Part shown: positions 1 through 7,556 of the stretch, one piece after another
Position numbering within the stretch: the first letter of the stretch is position 1
Layout: every line of letters begins with the position of its first letter
Assembly (NCBI RefSeq): GCF_000407545.1
Contig: NZ_ASWH01000001.1
Coordinates: 2,557,501 to 2,621,500, forward strand
Reading direction: 5' to 3'
DNA length: 64,000 bases
From: Enterococcus gilvus ATCC BAA-350
Lineage (GTDB): Bacteria; Bacillota; Bacilli; Lactobacillales; Enterococcaceae
The notes under the pieces: model-generated
Databases searched by the model: none
Told to the model about the DNA's origin: nothing
The model's input: only the letters and a program-made list of their open reading frames with translations
Program-made: the position numbers and the translations under genes

Positions 1-96
1 AAAAAAGCATGAAAATGCACGAATGATTTTTGTTTCACTTGTCCCCTCTTTACCAGAATCATTCTTTATGCTGTCCTGAAGCCTTCAGCTCGTTTA

Positions 97-105
97 TGGT
101 ATCAT
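97..105 (+). promoter_or_regulatory. Extended -10 element for the alkylation repair gene
   Basis: TGG followed by TATCAT forms an extended -10 (TGn-TATNAT type) 33 bases before the GTG start. No convincing -35 is visible at 16-18 bases upstream, as expected for some extended -10 promoters. This is an inference from pattern only. Confidence 0.35.
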
Positions 106-137
106 CAAATAAACTCATAGATTGGAGGCGTATACAC

Positions 138-866
138 GTGAAGCATAAAGATTATTACGATGATTCCTATGTATTGACCCTTTCGGAAAAACTGTACAGC
201 GTCATGCCGGACTTTGATAAGGAGGCTTTTCTGACAGCCGTTATGGGTCATTTGGAGGATAAAGAACTCTTTGCTCGTTTCGATTGTATCGTTGACGGGT
301 TAGAAATTGCCCTAAAGCGAGACTATGCCGAAACGATCCAAGCCTTTTATCCGCTCCTCGGACCGGAATTAGAGCAATCGACAGGGATGTTCAGCTTTGG
401 CTGGTGGCTGTGGCCGATCGGGCGCTACGTCGAACGTCATGGAAATGACGCGTGGGAGGCCTCATTGGCTTTTTTAAAGGAATTAACGAAGCGGTTTACG
501 GGAGAGTATGCGATCCGGTCGTTACTAAAGGCACACCCGCAAGAGGTGATGGAGGAACTGATTTTGTGGAGCCGCGATCCGAATGTACACGTCCGCCGTC
601 TTGCTAGTGAAGGGGTTCGGATTCGCCTCCCCTGGTCGCAAAAATTGACGGTCGCCCTCGAAGACTTTGACCGCTATAGTACGATTTTGACTAACTTGAA
701 GGACGATCCCGAGAAGTTTGTTCAAAAAAGTGTCGGCAATAATTTGAATGACTTGTACAAAGAAGCACCGGAAAAAGCAGACGCACTTATCCGCAAATGG
801 AAAAAGACGCCTTCAAGCAGCCCGCAGGAATGGATCATCAAGCACGGCCAAAGAAACCAAAAATAG
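138..866 (+). CDS. DNA alkylation repair protein, AlkC/AlkD-like HEAT-repeat family
   Basis: About 242 residues, consistent with the AlkC (COG4335)/AlkD superfamily of DNA glycosylases built from HEAT-like helical repeats, which excise N3- and N7-alkylated purines. The middle of the protein has the family-like stretch FSFGWWLWPIGRYVE, followed by paired helices (RSLLKAHPQEVMEELILWS, then DPNVHVRRLASEGVRIRLPW), the typical HEAT pattern with conserved Arg residues facing the DNA groove. The reading frame is open further upstream, but I start at the GTG because GGAGG sits 9 bases before it and the upstream residues resemble nothing in the family. It is a single gene ending at a convergent terminator. 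Family assignment is by recognition of sequence style, and the substrate is not proven. Confidence 0.8.
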   Translation: MKHKDYYDDSYVLTLSEKLYSVMPDFDKEAFLTAVMGHLEDKELFARFDCIVDGLEIALKRDYAETIQAFYPLLGPELEQSTGMFSFGWWLWPIGRYVERHGNDAWEASLAFLKELTKRFTGEYAIRSLLKAHPQEVMEELILWSRDPNVHVRRLASEGVRIRLPWSQKLTVALEDFDRYSTILTNLKDDPEKFVQKSVGNNLNDLYKEAPEKADALIRKWKKTPSSSPQEWIIKHGQRNQK

Positions 867-894
867 ACAGGGGATCACTGCGTATCCCCTGTCT
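865..894. terminator. Bidirectional intrinsic terminator between convergent genes
   Basis: Eleven-base perfect stem (AGACAGGGGAT with ATCCCCTGTCT) and an 8-base loop. The T-rich tail is better on the minus strand (TATTTTTGG), so it mainly closes the surface-protein operon arriving from the right, and also the repair gene. Confidence 0.85.
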
Positions 895-901
895 CTATCA
901 G

Positions 902-1129
902 TTAACTTTTTGTCGTTCTCTTCGGTTTGACCACTAACAACAGCAGCAACAAGCAAAGACCGGAGAACATCAAATAATGGTTCTGACTTTCTCCCGTTTG
1001 CGGATACGCCCGTGTGACCTGAACATTCGTGACCTGCGCAGTTTTATGTTCGGACTCTTTTCCTGCTGACTCAGAAGGCTGCTGTTCCGCAGAGCCTAGA
1101 TAGCCTTCAATGTGAATCTCGTTTTCCAT
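902..1129 (-). CDS. Small protein with C-terminal sortase signal but no signal peptide
   Basis: 75 residues. The C-terminus is a classic sorting signal: YPQTGE (LPXTG variant), a leucine-rich hydrophobic span, then a KPKR charged tail. The N-terminus (MENEIHIEGYLGS) lacks any secretion signal. The start is well supported by AAGGAG 9 bases upstream, and an in-frame TAA lies five codons before the ATG, so the gene cannot be extended. The first mature residues resemble the processed N-terminus of the neighbouring 205-residue protein (SITVNGSLGQ), as in the small LPXTG proteins of WxL (csc-type) clusters. It lies 21 bases after that gene and is the last gene of the operon. How it would reach the membrane without a leader is unclear. 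Confidence 0.7.
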   Translation of the reverse strand: MENEIHIEGYLGSAEQQPSESAGKESEHKTAQVTNVQVTRAYPQTGESQNHYLMFSGLCLLLLLLVVKPKRTTKS

Positions 1130-1150
1130 GAGACCGTCTCCTTACTTGAA

Positions 1151-1768
1151 TTAACGCGCAGGCTGAACGGCTTGACCATCTTTTCCTAGGGCTTCAAATG
1201 CAAGTGTCAAAGTATGCTTGGTTTGTTCTGCTTTTGTTTTGTAGTACGCATCCTTTGTCGTCCCTGAGTAAGTATACGTCGTTGATTTTGCATAGGTATC
1301 CGCCGCGTCATTCGTCACGTTTAATTTTCCATTCGTGTTGGCAAGCGTTAAGAAATCTCCTGCCGCAAAACTTTTCAAATTCACGGATTGTTCCGCGCCT
1401 GCGTAATCATTCCCGCTAATTTTCAAGGCATCTACGTTCGTAAGATTTCCGCTGTCCACGGTAAAGCTGCTTGCTGAGACTTTTACTGCACGCCCAGAAT
1501 TGTTGGTGATCGTATAGCTTGGGGAAGTGATGGTCTTGTGCTCAGAAGCTTTCGTCGTATAGAAAATATTGGCTGTATCAAGGGTCACGTTGATCCAATC
1601 CTTTGATCCTTCATCGGTATTTGGTGAATTTTCATCGGTATTGTCTTGACCTAACGAACCGTTTACTGTGATCGATGCAGAATCATCGCCATTGACATCC
1701 GCTGCATGTACAGCAATTCCTCCGAATAACAAACCGCTCAATAGTAACCCGCTTAAAATTTTTTTCAT
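1151..1768 (-). CDS. Secreted pilin-like/WxL-like protein without WxL motifs
   Basis: 205 residues with a clear signal peptide (MKKILSGLLLSGLLFGGIAVHA, cleavage after HAA or HA). A short acidic spacer follows, then a beta-rich domain from about residue 58 (DWINVTLDTANIFYTT) to the end (KHTLTLAFEAL). General layout and context resemble WxL surface proteins, but the two TWxL motifs that define WxL domains are absent; the final strand has TLTLAF where TWTL would be expected. There is no LPXTG. The domain aligns by eye with the last ~130 residues of the 727-residue adhesin in the same operon (INV, FY, K..I, YTI.N.S, final LTLT strand). Its role is probably as a structural surface subunit; the exact function is unknown. 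Confidence 0.7.
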   Translation of the reverse strand: MKKILSGLLLSGLLFGGIAVHAADVNGDDSASITVNGSLGQDNTDENSPNTDEGSKDWINVTLDTANIFYTTKASEHKTITSPSYTITNNSGRAVKVSASSFTVDSGNLTNVDALKISGNDYAGAEQSVNLKSFAAGDFLTLANTNGKLNVTNDAADTYAKSTTYTYSGTTKDAYYKTKAEQTKHTLTLAFEALGKDGQAVQPAR

Positions 1769-1873
1769 CTTTATTCTCCTCTTCTTATCTATTTCATTAA
1801 ATTTTTTCGCTGTGAAAAAAATTAATTCTACTTTTTTGGTGTCTTTCTCATCGATCCAGCAAGGCAGTCTTGG

Positions 1874-2392
1874 TTAATTCTTGACGTGAATCGTGATCTT
1901 GGCAGCGACTTCCCCTTTTTTTTCTTTGGTTTTGTCGTCGTATAACGAAAACTTCGCTGTCGCCGGATAATCCCCTTTAGCAAGCGGCTTTTCAAGCTGC
2001 GCTTCTTTGACCTCATAGCCTGGCTTGATCGCCCCCGAAGTATAGATCAGCTCCCCATTGTCTGTTCGTGTGATTTCGACATTTACAGGATAGGCATTGT
2101 GGGCAGGGTTTTGGATGATCAATTCCCCCGGCTGGTCACTTTTCTCAAAGGTCGCGTCTGGGGCGATCACCATGTTGAACTTGCTGCGATCTACCTTTTG
2201 CTGCGCCATTTTTTTCAGTTCTTTTTCACTGATCTTCGCGGCATCTTTGCCCTCTGGTAAAAACTCTCCACTCACTATCGAGACGGGTCTGGCTGTTTGT
2301 CGTGTATAGAAATAGGCACCGATTCCTGCCGCTATCAAAATAAGTAAAAGCAGGATCAGCAGTCCTTTTCTTTTGCGTTTTTTTTCTTCCAT
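1874..2392 (-). CDS. Membrane-anchored extracytoplasmic protein, Ig-like domain
   Basis: 172 residues. A very basic N-terminus (MEEKKRKRKG) and a single membrane segment (LLILLLLILIAAGIGAYFYT) indicate a type II anchor with the remaining ~140 residues outside the cell. The C-terminal part (GELIIQNPAHNAYPVNVEI to the end) has alternating strands and an NPAxNxYPV motif typical of an Ig-like beta sandwich. I do not recognise a named family. It starts 2 bases after the stop of the adhesin gene, so the two are translationally linked. It may be a membrane partner or chaperone for the two secreted proteins of this operon; that is inference from context. Confidence 0.65.
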   Translation of the reverse strand: MEEKKRKRKGLLILLLLILIAAGIGAYFYTRQTARPVSIVSGEFLPEGKDAAKISEKELKKMAQQKVDRSKFNMVIAPDATFEKSDQPGELIIQNPAHNAYPVNVEITRTDNGELIYTSGAIKPGYEVKEAQLEKPLAKGDYPATAKFSLYDDKTKEKKGEVAAKITIHVKN

Positions 2393-2394
2393 GT

Positions 2395-4578
2395 TTATTC
2401 CTTTCGTTCCGCTGTTAATGTCAGACGGTATTGGACCTGCTGCGCTTGGTGACGATCCCCGTAATAACTGCCGGAAAAGCCAAAGCTTGTGGATGACTGT
2501 CCAGCCAGCTCTTTAAAGGTCAGCGGCGCGTCCTGCAGTTTTTTCGTCAATACGCCCAACGAGGTATTTCCTTCAGTCAAATGGAGCAGCAGGTCTTTTT
2601 TATTTCCTTCCTCAGGACCTGTCAGCAGTTGGATATTTCCTGGATTGTTCAGCTCTGTCAGGTCTGTCGCCTGGATCGTCACTGGGAAGGAGCTGTGATT
2701 ATCGATCGTATAGGTATCGGCTGGGACGATCTTTTGCTCATCCCCATCCTTTTTCGAATAAAAAGCGACTTCGATCGGAAAATCTACATTGATCATTTCC
2801 TGCTGTGTCGTGAAGGGTACCTCCAGCCACTTGCTTGATTGACTGTCTAGATCACAAATGATTCGTACATACAGCCAATAATTTGTCTTTTCCTTCAAAT
2901 TTGAGTAGTGTGCCGATTCCGTTAAGTTGTTCTTATTCTGTTCTTCAATCAATCCATCCGTCGCTGTCTCTGGATCATCGGTTTGTTTGGAATACAATTT
3001 ATAAGCCACTTTTTGGACCCTGGCGTCATTGCCGTTCAACTGGTAATCCGTCAAATGGAAGGTCGCATCATTCACCGCGATGTCCTTTCCGACACCCGTT
3101 AATTGAACTGGCGGATTCAGCCGCTGAAGGACCAAGCTGTTTGCTTGCTGGAGGGCGGTCTTCTCTCCACTGGTAAAGTCTGGCGTATTCGGCAGCGCCT
3201 GACGTGAGATCGTCCCAGCCGCGACGGTCCATGACCCCGCGTCTAATTGAGAGGTCAACGACGCATTGTTCGCGATCACCTCATAGCCGGGCGTATTTTC
3301 CTGAAACGCGCCGAAGGTAAAGGCATTTGTTCCCCCAGAAAACCCGATCGGATTGTTCGTAGTTCCCGCTTTTCCTTGAAAGCTGATCCGCTTGGCATTG
3401 TCGATCGTAAAGGTCGAAGCAGCGCCCACGCCGGGACCAAAGAAGGATTCACTGTTGGAAACAGACAGATCGCCGATCGCATCTGGTGAAAAAAGGATCG
3501 TGCTGTTATTCGCCAGCTTAATACTATTGGGATAGTCGATCGACAGCTCGGAACCTTCTCCGATCGTCCAAAAGGCTGGTCGTGTCGCATAGTAGAAATT
3601 CCCCATAGAATTATTGGTTCCTTTGATGGACAACTTAGCCTTCTTACCTAAAGCGATCGTGCCGTTGTTGCTGCCATCTGAGTAGATCAGATTGTGGTTG
3701 GTCGTGATGGAAACGTCCGCGCCATCATTGACTGTAATATTTCCAGGATTGCTGAACATCCACATAAACCCTAACGCACCATTGGTGTTTTGAACGATCG
3801 TCGTCTGAGTCCCAGCTTCAAAAATCAGATTGTTGCACTCCGCGAATTCTTCCCCGCTGGCAACCGACCCATCGGGATTCTGCTGCATAAACCGATTGAC
3901 TCCTTGAAAATGAATCTTGCTGGCTGCACCTCGAACATAAAAGGGCTGCGCCGTTTTGTTCGAGTAGTAGTTGACGTTGTTGACATACAGATCTGTCACA
4001 GAACTGGTCTGCATGATCCCATATAAGCCAACTGCGTTCACTGTATAATCCGGCGAACCAAACGTCATATTCTGCAAGGTGATGGTCAACCCGTTTGTAT
4101 TTGAATAAAAGCCTCTGTTCCCGTTGTAGGAAAGCTGACGATTGTTTCCGTCGATCGTGACATTTCCGCTGATTTGAAGGCCTGAAGTCCCTAGATCAAA
4201 TACCTCCGTAGAAGGAGCCAATTTGATCAGCGGCTCTTTCGCATCTAAAGCAGCCTTCAACTCCGCGAAGCTACTGACCAGCTTCCACTCGCCATCGTAG
4301 GCTTGTTGTTTTGTCTCTGCTTCGGAGGCAGGGACCGTTGATTTCGGCTCAGAATTCTGCTCTGAAGTGGAAGACTCCGCGGTGGGCGCAGCAGACGTTT
4401 CGGTGATCTGCTGTGTTTCTGTAGTCGAAGAAAGAGGCTCGCTGCGATCCGCTACGCTGACTGATTCTCCAGTCTGTGCACTGGAAAGTGTGTCTGCATA
4501 AGCTGTATCTGCGGCGAACATAGGAGACGTGCATACCAAAGAAGAGAGAAATATAACCAACATTACCCTTATATTCAT
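2395..4578 (-). CDS. Secreted adhesin with pectate-lyase-like beta-helix domain
   Basis: 727 residues. N-terminal signal peptide (MNIRVMLVIFLSSLVCTSPMFA), a Ser/Thr/Glu-rich linker to about residue 95, then a right-handed beta-helix-like region (about 95-420) with the repeated short strands and Asn turns of the pectate-lyase-like adhesive domain (VTIDGNNRQLSYNG, NITVNDGADVSITTNHN). A fibronectin-like segment follows (about 490-590). The last 130 residues resemble the domain of the 205-residue protein downstream. No catalytic lyase residues can be assigned and there is no LPXTG, so the means of surface retention is unclear. It is the first gene of the operon, with GGAG about 10 bases before the ATG and a promoter immediately upstream. 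Confidence 0.75.
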   Translation of the reverse strand: MNIRVMLVIFLSSLVCTSPMFAADTAYADTLSSAQTGESVSVADRSEPLSSTTETQQITETSAAPTAESSTSEQNSEPKSTVPASEAETKQQAYDGEWKLVSSFAELKAALDAKEPLIKLAPSTEVFDLGTSGLQISGNVTIDGNNRQLSYNGNRGFYSNTNGLTITLQNMTFGSPDYTVNAVGLYGIMQTSSVTDLYVNNVNYYSNKTAQPFYVRGAASKIHFQGVNRFMQQNPDGSVASGEEFAECNNLIFEAGTQTTIVQNTNGALGFMWMFSNPGNITVNDGADVSITTNHNLIYSDGSNNGTIALGKKAKLSIKGTNNSMGNFYYATRPAFWTIGEGSELSIDYPNSIKLANNSTILFSPDAIGDLSVSNSESFFGPGVGAASTFTIDNAKRISFQGKAGTTNNPIGFSGGTNAFTFGAFQENTPGYEVIANNASLTSQLDAGSWTVAAGTISRQALPNTPDFTSGEKTALQQANSLVLQRLNPPVQLTGVGKDIAVNDATFHLTDYQLNGNDARVQKVAYKLYSKQTDDPETATDGLIEEQNKNNLTESAHYSNLKEKTNYWLYVRIICDLDSQSSKWLEVPFTTQQEMINVDFPIEVAFYSKKDGDEQKIVPADTYTIDNHSSFPVTIQATDLTELNNPGNIQLLTGPEEGNKKDLLLHLTEGNTSLGVLTKKLQDAPLTFKELAGQSSTSFGFSGSYYGDRHQAQQVQYRLTLTAERKE

Positions 4579-4618
4579 GATTATCTACTCCGTAAACTAT
4601 TATTTTGCATTTATATCT

Positions 4619-4647
4619 AATATAGAACGATTATTTATATAAAACAA
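4619..4647 (-). promoter_or_regulatory. Promoter of the surface-protein operon
   Basis: On the minus strand TTGTTT and TATATT are separated by exactly 17 bases, ending about 40 bases before the ATG of the adhesin gene. The remaining ~245 bases up to the nanE terminator are AT-rich with no gene that I can support. Confidence 0.6.
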
Positions 4648-4891
4648 TTCCAATAAAATGAAAAATATAAAATAATCACTGTTTTTGAAGTTAATTTTAT
4701 TTTTCGTTATTTATAGCCAAATATTTTGAATAAAGACCATTCAGGAATCGTCTCCTTTTTTATAGCAGATGTTCTTTTATTAAAACTATTTTTAAATAAA
4801 ATTTTCAAAAATGAAAACGTATTTATTACAAATAAAGAAAACGATATTTTTAGTCACATTGTACCTGCAAGAGAGCATTTGAAGAAATTTG

Positions 4892-4923
4892 AGCAAAAAA
4901 AGAAGAACCCTTTACGAGTTCTT
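4892..4923. terminator. Terminator after nanE
   Basis: Stem AAGAAC/GTTCTT with a 9-base loop. On the minus strand it is followed by CTTTTTTTGC, and it lies 8 bases after the nanE stop codon. Confidence 0.7.
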
Positions 4924-4931
4924 GATTTTTG

Positions 4932-5627
4932 TTATTTTAATTCTGCTATAAATCGTTCCGCGATCTCTTTGGGACGTGTGATCGCTCCGCCGACTACGAT
5001 TCCGCTGACGCCCATTTCTTGGATTTTTTTGGCTTGCGCCGGCGTATGGATCTGCCCTTCTGCTATGACGGGGATCTCCAGCGCAATCAACTGCTCCATC
5101 AACGCATAATCTGGACCCTTGCCGCTGCGAGAAGCCGTCTCAGCCGTGTAGCCGCTCAAGGTCGTTCCTACAAATTCAACGCCTGCTTCATAGGCATTTT
5201 TTCCTTCTTCGATCGTTGCGATATCTGCCATCAACAATTGCTCTGGATACTTTTCTTTGATTTGCTGGATAAACTGGGCGATCGTCAAGCCATCGTGTCG
5301 TTTCCGCAAGGTGCAATCCAACGCAATCACCTCTACCCCCGTCGCCGCCAATTCATCGACCTCTTGCATGCTTGCCGTGATGAAAGGTTCTTCTGGCGGG
5401 TATTGTTTTTTTATCAGCCCGATCAGCGGCAAAGCTACCTTTGCTTTGATTTCTTGGATATCTCTTACAGAATTGGCTCGGATCGCTGCTGCACCAGCTT
5501 CCTTAGCTGCTAAAGCAAGCAACGGCATGATTCCTCCGGCTTCCGTATATAAGGGTTCTCCAGGCAGCGCTTGGCATGAAACGATCAAGCCGCCGTTGAT
5601 TTTTGCTAAAAATTCTTCTTTTTTCAT
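4932..5627 (-). CDS. nanE: N-acetylmannosamine-6-phosphate 2-epimerase
   Basis: 231 residues from the ATG at 5627, chosen because GGAG lies 8 bases upstream; an in-frame GTG three codons earlier would overlap that site. The enzyme converts ManNAc-6-P to GlcNAc-6-P in sialic acid and ManNAc catabolism in the cytoplasm. The TIM-barrel NanE signature is clear: [15 protein letters not shown] near the N-terminus, [30 protein letters not shown] (conserved Lys/Arg near the active site), and the phosphate-binding [14 protein letters not shown] at the C-terminus. No other nan gene (lyase, kinase, transporter) is nearby and it is flanked by terminators on both sides, so it is monocistronic here. A CRE-like site overlaps its leader. 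Confidence 0.95.
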   Translation of the reverse strand: MKKEEFLAKINGGLIVSCQALPGEPLYTEAGGIMPLLALAAKEAGAAAIRANSVRDIQEIKAKVALPLIGLIKKQYPPEEPFITASMQEVDELAATGVEVIALDCTLRKRHDGLTIAQFIQQIKEKYPEQLLMADIATIEEGKNAYEAGVEFVGTTLSGYTAETASRSGKGPDYALMEQLIALEIPVIAEGQIHTPAQAKKIQEMGVSGIVVGGAITRPKEIAERFIAELK

Positions 5628-5647
5628 CTGCTGCACTCCATTCTATA

Positions 5648-5661
5648 AGCGTACGCTTTCA
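5648..5661 (-). promoter_or_regulatory. CRE-like catabolite repression site upstream of nanE
   Basis: TGAAAGCGTACGCT matches the CcpA consensus TGWAARCGYTWNCW at 12 of 14 positions and contains the 12-base palindrome AAGCGTACGCTT. It lies about 20-35 bases upstream of the nanE start, where bound CcpA would block transcription. Binding is inferred. Confidence 0.5.
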
Positions 5662-5710
5662 TAATATAAAACAAACGTACCATGCAACGCCGATTCTGTA
5701 TAGTCCAAAT

Positions 5711-5745
5711 AAAAACGCGCACTCCAAGAGGAGTACGCGTTTTTT
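5711..5745. terminator. Bidirectional-looking terminator after the beta-lactamase-like gene
   Basis: ACGCGcACTCC pairs with GGAGTaCGCGT around a 3-base loop, flanked by A5 on the left and T6 on the right. On the minus strand it directly follows the stop codon of the 341-residue protein gene. Confidence 0.85.
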
Positions 5746-6769
5746 AGTTCACCTTCGTCGCCGCTAAACTAAAGTCAGCGATCGCTGTTCTGGTCTTTAC
5801 GATATCTGAGACCTCATTGGTCAATACGACGATCGCAAACGGCTGATCGTCTGTCAGAACAAGCCCGATATCATTTTCGACGCTTTGCTGCTCGCCAGTA
5901 AGATTGGCTACCGTGGTGTCTTTCGGCAGTTCCTTAGGAATCTTGGTGCGGATCTTCTGACCCTTCAAAATCTCCAGCATCGTTTTCTGCGGTTCTTTTT
6001 CACGTTCGTCATACAGTTTTCTCAGTAATTTCATGCAATCGTTCAACGAAGTGTAATTGTCCTCATCTGTGATGCGAACATTGATATCCACCATCCGACG
6101 ATTCAGTGTCGTGTCCGTATATCCTTGCGCCTTGAAATAGTCGTTCAATTTATCCATGCCATAATGATCGATCAATACATTGGTCGCGTTGATGTCGTGC
6201 TGCTGGATCATTGGTGTCAGCCACTCGGTCAGTTTCTTGTCCTGGATGACTTGGTTGCTGCCTTCTGGCTGCGCCAAAGCGTAATCCATGATGAATAATT
6301 CGATGACATTAGCGGCGATCGTCGGCTCGGAATTATTGCTGGAAACCTCTTGCTTGCTCTTAAAATAATGCACCCCGTAATAGACTTTACCGGCACTTTG
6401 CGTCAGCTTCTCCGCGTCTATTTTAACGGCAGCCTGCTTCGTTGTTTTCGTTGCTGTTTTCTTTTTTGCTTCCTTTTTCTTGCTGGATTCCTGCGTTTTT
6501 TTCTTCTTTGAGGACTCGGACGTTTTCTTCACTGGTTTTTTCTTCTCAGAAGACTTCTTCGTGGCTTGCTTCGTAGACTGTGACGTCTCTTTTTCCTTTG
6601 AAGAGGCTTGACTTTCTTTAGCAGTCACCCTTTGCTGCGGAGTCTCCTCTGGTTTATTGAATACACGTGTCACGCCAAAAACAGCGCCTCCTGCCAGCAG
6701 CAATGTGGCCGCCCCAAGCACGATGTATTTTCCTAGATGCTTCTCATTTGGATCGGTATGTCTTCCCAA
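5744..6769 (-). CDS. Membrane-anchored class A beta-lactamase-fold pseudoenzyme
   Basis: 341 residues. A single membrane segment (about residues 14-34) is followed by an ~80-residue Lys/Ser/Thr linker suited to crossing the wall, and from about residue 115 by a domain with the layout of the class A beta-lactamase/serine hydrolase fold (Beta-lactamase2). The fold landmarks remain but the catalytic ones do not. The S-x-x-K site reads N154-V-I-E157 (within AANVIELFIMD), the SDN loop reads H191-D-I within HDINATNVLID, and the KTG strand reads L290-T-G. It is therefore probably a non-hydrolytic, perhaps muropeptide- or protein-binding, relative. It is monocistronic with its own promoter and terminator. 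Confidence 0.7.
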   Translation of the reverse strand: MGRHTDPNEKHLGKYIVLGAATLLLAGGAVFGVTRVFNKPEETPQQRVTAKESQASSKEKETSQSTKQATKKSSEKKKPVKKTSESSKKKKTQESSKKKEAKKKTATKTTKQAAVKIDAEKLTQSAGKVYYGVHYFKSKQEVSSNNSEPTIAANVIELFIMDYALAQPEGSNQVIQDKKLTEWLTPMIQQHDINATNVLIDHYGMDKLNDYFKAQGYTDTTLNRRMVDINVRITDEDNYTSLNDCMKLLRKLYDEREKEPQKTMLEILKGQKIRTKIPKELPKDTTVANLTGEQQSVENDIGLVLTDDQPFAIVVLTNEVSDIVKTRTAIADFSLAATKVN

Positions 6770-6811
6770 AGCTCTCGCCTTCTCTCCATCGCTTAGTTTC
6801 GAATGTTCTCG

Positions 6812-6840
6812 ATAATAAGTTTATCATATTTCATTATCAA
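6812..6840 (-). promoter_or_regulatory. Promoter of the beta-lactamase-like gene
   Basis: Minus strand TTGATA, 17-base spacer, TATTAT, placed about 40 bases before the ATG. Near-consensus sigma-A promoter. Confidence 0.65.
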
Positions 6841-6920
6841 AATAATTCCTTTTAAAAAAGAATATATAATTTATAAATATTGTTTAAATCGTTGGCTTGG
6901 ATACCGCGACATTTCATAAA

Positions 6921-6966
6921 AAAATAAAAAACAGCTTGTTTTTTATAATTAAGCAACAAGCTGTTC
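6921..6966. terminator. Terminator after the GNAT gene
   Basis: AACAGCTTGTT pairs perfectly with AACAAGCTGTT around a ~14-base loop. On the minus strand it is followed by a T-run (TTTTTTATTTTTTT), 14 bases after the GNAT stop codon. Confidence 0.85.
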
Positions 6967-6978
6967 TTCCTTTTATTG

Positions 6979-7395
6979 TTACAATCTTTTAGTCATAAAA
7001 TAGTGCGTTTCACTTTTCAGCGGATGATCATCAATCTGTCCATTGATCTCGTAGCCGTGCTTCAAATAGAAATTCGGGGCGTTGAAGCTCATCGTCTCCA
7101 ACAAAATCAGCGTGCAGTGTTCTTCTCGAGCAACGGCTTCGATTTGCGCCAACAGCTGGCTGCCGACCCCTTTGCCGCGAGTTTCATCTCCAACATAAAA
7201 CAGCTCGATCCGTAAGTAATTCCAATGGATCTCCCCTACGATCCTGCCTAAAATGTCCCCCGCTTCTTCGTAAACAAAGCTGACCTCTTTAAACGCATGA
7301 TTTGTCAACGTGGGAACTTTTTTGACCGTGTATTGATCCAATTGCTTGATCGCCGATTCTTTATTTGCCTGATAGGCTTCTACTTTGATTGCCAT
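6979..7395 (-). CDS. GNAT family N-acetyltransferase
   Basis: 138 residues. The acetyl-CoA-binding motif A is visible as RGKGVGSQLLAQIEAVAREE (the Q/RxxGxG/A pattern), followed by the motif-B-like NAPNFYLKHGYEINGQ near the C-terminus, which is typical of GNAT enzymes. The substrate is unknown. GGAGGG lies 8 bases before the ATG. It sits between two intrinsic terminators, so it is probably transcribed alone or by read-through from the peptide transporter operon. Cytoplasmic. Confidence 0.85.
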   Translation of the reverse strand: MAIKVEAYQANKESAIKQLDQYTVKKVPTLTNHAFKEVSFVYEEAGDILGRIVGEIHWNYLRIELFYVGDETRGKGVGSQLLAQIEAVAREEHCTLILLETMSFNAPNFYLKHGYEINGQIDDHPLKSETHYFMTKRL

Positions 7396-7421
7396 GTATC
7401 TATCCCTCCAATTTTGGGTAC

Positions 7422-7454
7422 AAAAAAAGCTGGATAAGAAATATCTTATCCAGC
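7422..7454 (-). terminator. Terminator of the peptide ABC transporter operon
   Basis: Perfect 10-base stem GCTGGATAAG/CTTATCCAGC with a 6-base loop and T7 on the minus strand. It lies ~100 bases after the last permease gene. Confidence 0.85.
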
Positions 7455-7556
7455 AATGATTGCCCTCCGACTCACAAAACTTAGTTTAACAGACTGACTT
7501 CCTCAATGCTGCTCGTTTAATTAGCGGAAGGCCGTATTTGTTTTTAACCTTTGACG

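Noticed and set aside
7..18. Short hairpin GCAT-GAAA-ATGC at the left edge as a terminator of a preceding gene
   Set aside because: Only a 4-base stem and the upstream context is cut off, so it cannot be supported.
1151..1768. True WxL-domain protein
   Set aside because: Context and layout resemble WxL loci, but the TWxL motifs are absent, so it is described only as WxL-like/pilin-like.
4726..5109. Plus-strand open frame overlapping the nanE terminator and the end of nanE
   Set aside because: Its second half is the mirror frame of nanE and its first half is low-complexity AT-rich sequence; no ribosome binding site.
5744..6769. Active beta-lactamase
   Set aside because: Catalytic Ser, Lys, the SDN serine and the KTG lysine are all replaced.
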